9,597 bases of DNA from CAYUVA01 sp964448115 [NCBI: uncultured bacterium] (lineage in GTDB: Bacteria > CAYUVA01). Where the stretch lies: positions 1 through 9,597 of the forward strand of contig CAYUVA010000009.1 of the NCBI GenBank assembly GCA_964448115.1. The letters are read 5' to 3'. The notes beneath the pieces are model-generated. The model worked only from the letters and a program-made list of their open reading frames with translations, ran no database searches and was not told the origin of the DNA. Below, piece by piece: positions 6,152 through 9,597 of the stretch. The translations under genes and the position numbers were made by a program. Numbering within the stretch: position 1 is the stretch's first letter; the number at the start of each line of letters is the position of its first letter.

Positions 6152-7102
6152 ATGGAAACCTATCGTCTCGGCATTGTAGGTGCGGGGCACATGGGCAAGA
6201 TCCACGCCCGCATCCTCAAGGATATCCCCCAGGTCGAGATTGTCGGCATCGCTGATATCGATCTTCGAGCAGCCTCGCGTCTGGCATCCGAGCATAGCGC
6301 TAACTACTACACCCACTGGGAGGAGATGCTCCCGGAGATAGACATCATCTTCGTGGCAACTCCCAACACCTTCCACACCGATGTTGTGCTGGCAGCGCTG
6401 GAACGCGATATTCATGTCTTCTGCGAGAAACCGATGGCAGCCACCCTGGAGGACGCTAGGCGCGTTTATGAGGCTGCCAATAGCTCCAGGGGGAGGTATC
6501 AGCTCGGCTTCAACAAGCGGTTTACCCCGGTCTATCGCACATTGAAGGAGCTAATCGTACAAGGCTTCAAGCTGTACTCGGCACATATCAAGCGCAACCG
6601 TGGCGAGCTGCAGGATCCCTTCTGGGTCTCGGACCGCAAGATAACCGGCGGTTTCTTGAACGAATCGACCGTGCACCTGCTCGATCTATCGATGTGGCTT
6701 TTCGGCGATGTGGTAAGGTTCGTCTGCTGGGGGAAGAAGGATTGCTACCACGAGTACGATGACTTTCACATACTATTCGAGTTCAGCTCCGGCTTGGTTG
6801 CATCATTCACCTCTTGTGCGCACTCCAGTTGGGTCTTCCCCTTCGAGAGCATCGAGGTTTACGGCGAGCATAGCTCGATCATCACCGAGGAGATGGAGAG
6901 GATAACCCACAGCCCCGGCATCAAGGAGGAGGTCATTCGTCGCGATTTCAGCCATCTTGATCCCGAAGACAAGTGGGGCTATCGGGCAGAGGACATCGCC
7001 TTTATCGAAGCGATAGTGAACGACCTCGAGCCAGCAGTATCTCAAAAGGATGGTCTGCGCAGCGCAGAGCTGGTCGAGGCGCTATACCAATCGATTGAAT
7101 AA
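6152..7102 (+). CDS. Gfo/Idh/MocA-family NAD(P)-dependent oxidoreductase
   Basis: 316 residues, usual for the family. Residues 1-120 form a Rossmann fold with the dinucleotide motif GAGHMG (10-15), Asp35 after the second strand (GIADID) and ATPNTFH. The family signature EKP is at 92-94 (HVFCEKPMA). The C-terminal part has GGFLNESTVHLLDL, where His175 and Asp178 match the catalytic pattern GG-x-L-x-D-x-G-x-H-x-x-D. Glu171 and Thr173 replace the usual Asp and Gly. Family members oxidise, reduce or epimerise sugars and inositols, often nucleotide sugars in surface-polysaccharide pathways. The glycosyltransferase in the same operon supports such a role, but the substrate is not predictable. A good Shine-Dalgarno (AGGAAGG, 6141-6147) overlaps the end of the preceding gene's intergenic gap of 12 bp. 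Confidence 0.9.
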   Translation: METYRLGIVGAGHMGKIHARILKDIPQVEIVGIADIDLRAASRLASEHSANYYTHWEEMLPEIDIIFVATPNTFHTDVVLAALERDIHVFCEKPMAATLEDARRVYEAANSSRGRYQLGFNKRFTPVYRTLKELIVQGFKLYSAHIKRNRGELQDPFWVSDRKITGGFLNESTVHLLDLSMWLFGDVVRFVCWGKKDCYHEYDDFHILFEFSSGLVASFTSCAHSSWVFPFESIEVYGEHSSIITEEMERITHSPGIKEEVIRRDFSHLDPEDKWGYRAEDIAFIEAIVNDLEPAVSQKDGLRSAELVEALYQSIE

Positions 7103-7112
7103 CAAGAGGATT

Positions 7113-7141
7113 TTGTTTTAATTTTCATTTTAAGCTACAAT
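7113..7141 (+). promoter_or_regulatory. Possible promoter of the secreted-protein gene
   Basis: TTGTTT (7113-7118), a 17-bp spacer and TACAAT (7136-7141) lie in the AT-rich 57-bp gap after the oxidoreductase. The predicted start is about 12 nt before the ATG at 7160. No terminator hairpin is visible in the gap, so read-through from the operon is also possible. Confidence 0.35.
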
Positions 7142-7159
7142 AACATAAAGGACAGATAG

Positions 7160-9597
7160 ATGGGTAGGTTTGCGATCATGAGACGGGGAGATCCTTTATC
7201 AGGCATCCTTCTTTTGCTTTTATTTTCATCAGCCTTTGCCTCCAATGTGGAGAGACAAAGGGAATTTATCGAGAGGATCGGCTACTACTGGGTACAGGTA
7301 CCCGGCTATGAGATGGAGTTGATGGTCATACCGGGCAATAACGACTGGGCGCTCGAATATCTTAAAGATCCGCTCAATCACCCTTTCGGACAGCGAATCA
7401 AGGCTTGGGAAAAAACGCACGGGCACTATGGCTATCCATTCTGGATGACCCGCCTGGCAAGGGAGATCCTCGGATTGCCCGACTATCCAGAGCTGGAGGA
7501 TATACCGACTACCGAATGCAGCGGTGAGATCGTGTTTCCGCCAAAGGGAGGCTGGCTGTGCAACGCCGTAGAGCAGGGCGCCAAAGGCTCCAAGGGGGAT
7601 GATGTCCTTTATATCAAGATCTATAACTACGATGCGCAGAGTGGTTGCCCAAACTGCGGAGATTTTCTTAACACTGCCGACATCAGGCTAGCAGCGTATT
7701 ATAAGAATGGCTCCTCATGGGCTTGCCTGGGCATGACAAACTACTGCAATGAGTGCTGCTATGGACAAAGCGACCTCCCCAAGACATTCAGTGTAACCCT
7801 GGGCAGCCACTCCACCTTGTATGATGTGAAGATAGGAGCCATAGACTACGACTCGGCGAACGATGATGATCTCTGGTGCGAGAACAACCACTATAATATC
7901 GGAAGCCCCGGCATCTCCAGGGGGTGGCGGAATCTTGATGGAGATTTATCCACCGACTGTGGATCCGGCACCGGCACCTGCCGTGATTCGCCTAAGATGA
8001 AGGCTGACTACGAGGTCTGGTATGGCGACAACGGCATTGATGATCCGAGCTGGTCTTCCACACCGAACGCCTCCACCTGGTACAAGAGCTTCAATTTCAG
8101 TTGGATACTCCCCTCGGACAGGAGCGGCATCCAGAAGTCTGAGCTGCACTTCAGCTCCAACACTATCTTTAGCAGCGCTGATGAAAAGATCTATACGCTC
8201 TATGGCTCGGACAACATGCAGAGCGTAGGCGGAGGTCAAGGCTTGGCTGATCGTGATGGCTGGTACTACGCGGTCATTGTCTATGATAATGCCGGTAATC
8301 CGAGCGACTACAATGACAACGGCTTAGCGGTATTCAGGTTCGATGCCACCAATCCATATCACAGCGATAGCTCCAACCTGCTGGTCTCGGATGAGGCGAC
8401 CTCGGATGCGAGCGCTTATGACTGGGGTGGCTCCGATGCCAAGATAAACATGTCAGCAGCCAACGATGCCACCAGCGGCAGGGCTTATTATCAGTATGAC
8501 CGCGACAATGACCCATCGGATCAGTCCCAGCAGACCAACTGGTCTAACAACATAACCGTAAGCATCCCCGGCTGGATGAACTCGGATGGCTACCATACGG
8601 TCTATGTGCGCATAGTAGATAATGCGGGCAATGACATAGTGGTCTCGGACACGCTATACTGCGATGTGAAAGATCCGACCATCGATAAGCCGCAGTTCAG
8701 CGCTCCCACGGATACCAGCGAGCTTTCTTTCACCTCCAATCCTTATGATTCAGGCTCCGGGGTCGATAATGTCCGCTGCCAGATCACCGAGGATGGGATA
8801 ACCATTTATGATGATTGGGTCGGAAGCGACGGGGATGTAACCATCTATGACGGGGAGCACAACAAGACATATCGGGCATACATGTACGCCAGGGATGAAT
8901 CGGGCAGGACAGGCAGCGGTCAGTGGAGCGACCCGGTGACCCTGGACTGGAATCCGGCTTCTCCTTCTGGCTTGAGCGTGAACTACACAGCCGGAGGGGT
9001 TGGCTTGAGCTGGTACGATAACTCCTCCAACGAGACCGATTTCAGGGTGGAGAAGGGTGAAAATGGCACTACCTGGAGCGAGATCGGCTCACCGACAAGT
9101 CCAAGCTATAACTATAGCTGGCTATCTGGGGACACGAACAAGCGTTTCAACTTCAGGGTGCGAGCGCACAGATACTATCAGAGCGGGCACTACTACTCGG
9201 CATACAACACGAACAGCAACTGGTACTATGCTCCGCCGGCGGCGCCAAGCCAGCTCGAGGCGAATAATGTAACCAACACCTCGATAAACTTCCGCTGGAA
9301 TGATAATTCAGCCTACGAGACCGGATTCAAGGTGGTCTTGAGCGGAGTAGGTACAAGGACTGCGGATCCAGACACTGAGTACTATAGCTGGACGAGCCTG
9401 ACACCCAATACGAACTATACCTCGACCATATATGCATACATCAACGCCAGTGGCGGTTATCCAGGCGACAGCGAGCCATCCAACACCAGGATGACCTGCA
9501 CACTGGCGAGCATCCCCGCCGCCCCGACGGTCAGCAGTTACCCGCAGGATATGCACCGCCTGAATGTGAAGGTCAATCACGGCACCGGCAATCCCGA
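7160..9597 (+). CDS. Large secreted protein with Cys-rich region, Ig-like and FN3 repeats (3' end outside window)
   Basis: The frame from ATG 7160 has no stop to the window end: 812 full codons, C-terminus missing. AAAGGA (7147-7152) stands 7 nt before the ATG. Residues 1-27 are a signal peptide (RR, then GILLLLLFSSAFA, cleavage before Ser28). Residues 28 to about 118 are unrecognised (GYYWVQVPGYEME, WEKTHGHYGYPFW). Residues 120-274 hold eleven Cys (120, 134, 163, 166, 189, 196, 199, 200, 240, 267, 274), likely disulfide-bonded. About 290-595 holds Ig-like modules with the DNAGN turn (VIVYDNAGNPSD; VYVRIVDNAGND; YMYARDESGRTG). Fibronectin type III domains occupy about 598-690 and 692-783, both with a W-x-DNS-x-x-E-T-x-F-x-V core, and a third begins near 785. 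This is a surface or secreted protein of adhesin, scaffold or degradative type; no catalytic motif was seen. It lies after a polysaccharide-type operon, and a functional link is unproven. Confidence 0.88.
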   Translation, partial: MGRFAIMRRGDPLSGILLLLLFSSAFASNVERQREFIERIGYYWVQVPGYEMELMVIPGNNDWALEYLKDPLNHPFGQRIKAWEKTHGHYGYPFWMTRLAREILGLPDYPELEDIPTTECSGEIVFPPKGGWLCNAVEQGAKGSKGDDVLYIKIYNYDAQSGCPNCGDFLNTADIRLAAYYKNGSSWACLGMTNYCNECCYGQSDLPKTFSVTLGSHSTLYDVKIGAIDYDSANDDDLWCENNHYNIGSPGISRGWRNLDGDLSTDCGSGTGTCRDSPKMKADYEVWYGDNGIDDPSWSSTPNASTWYKSFNFSWILPSDRSGIQKSELHFSSNTIFSSADEKIYTLYGSDNMQSVGGGQGLADRDGWYYAVIVYDNAGNPSDYNDNGLAVFRFDATNPYHSDSSNLLVSDEATSDASAYDWGGSDAKINMSAANDATSGRAYYQYDRDNDPSDQSQQTNWSNNITVSIPGWMNSDGYHTVYVRIVDNAGNDIVVSDTLYCDVKDPTIDKPQFSAPTDTSELSFTSNPYDSGSGVDNVRCQITEDGITIYDDWVGSDGDVTIYDGEHNKTYRAYMYARDESGRTGSGQWSDPVTLDWNPASPSGLSVNYTAGGVGLSWYDNSSNETDFRVEKGENGTTWSEIGSPTSPSYNYSWLSGDTNKRFNFRVRAHRYYQSGHYYSAYNTNSNWYYAPPAAPSQLEANNVTNTSINFRWNDNSAYETGFKVVLSGVGTRTADPDTEYYSWTSLTPNTNYTSTIYAYINASGGYPGDSEPSNTRMTCTLASIPAAPTVSSYPQDMHRLNVKVNHGTGNP

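Noticed and set aside
5480-6415. A 311-codon minus-strand frame
   Set aside because: It lies opposite the TPR lipoprotein and the start of the oxidoreductase, both with clear family motifs and ribosome sites. It arises from codon bias and the repeated unit.
1-9597. CRISPR array, retron or toxin-antitoxin pair
   Set aside because: No regularly spaced direct repeats, no reverse transcriptase and no recognisable small toxin or antitoxin pair were seen.

Overview
The window looks like an uncultured, Gram-negative-type bacterium with moderately GC-rich core genes. The evidence is an outer-membrane-type lipoprotein, bacterial Shine-Dalgarno sites (AAGGAG, AGGAAGG, AAAGGA) and a secreted fibronectin-type protein. 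I cannot assign a phylum from the sequence. The window divides by eye into an AT-richer left part (about 1-2870) holding broken or unrecognised genes, and a GC-richer right part (about 2880-9597) with intact long genes.

Left part (1-2870). It opens inside an unrecognised protein with a long acidic linker (2-694). A second frame overlaps it (612-1052), which may be the same protein after a frameshift. Next come remains of a DEAD/DEAH-box helicase of the DUF1998 type found in several phage-defence operons (1056-1933). This keeps a plausible N-terminus, a cysteine-rich segment and the 'PKYGFPVDVVEL' region, but has lost the motor core and carries an in-frame amber codon and a frameshift. A minus-strand tRNA-Arg(ACG) follows (2003-2076). 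Beyond it lie a possible IS3-type terminus (about 2140-2165), a promoter-like site leading into three hairpins without an ORF (2298-2435, candidate small RNA), and an 89-codon fragment resembling the N-terminal domain of the anti-phage protein ApeA (2526-2795). I read this as a decaying defence island at a tRNA gene.

Right part (2870-9597). Three close genes on the + strand form a probable operon: a two-headed glycosyltransferase (GT4-like, coiled coil, GT2; 2881-5280), a TPR lipoprotein made of an internally duplicated unit (5315-6139), and a Gfo/Idh/MocA-family oxidoreductase (6152-7102). The glycosyltransferase and the oxidoreductase fit modification of a cell-surface polysaccharide, since such oxidoreductases often modify sugar precursors. 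The lipoprotein may be an envelope scaffold. After a 57-bp gap with a promoter-like sequence, a large secreted protein starts at 7160 and stays open to the window edge (at least 812 codons). It has a signal peptide, a cysteine-rich region, bacterial Ig-like modules and fibronectin type III repeats.

Most interesting points: the defence-gene remnants beside the tRNA; the unexplained structured element at 2320-2430; a run of ten A between the two catalytic halves of the glycosyltransferase, where slippage either way would end the protein just after its first half; and the long secreted protein running off the window.
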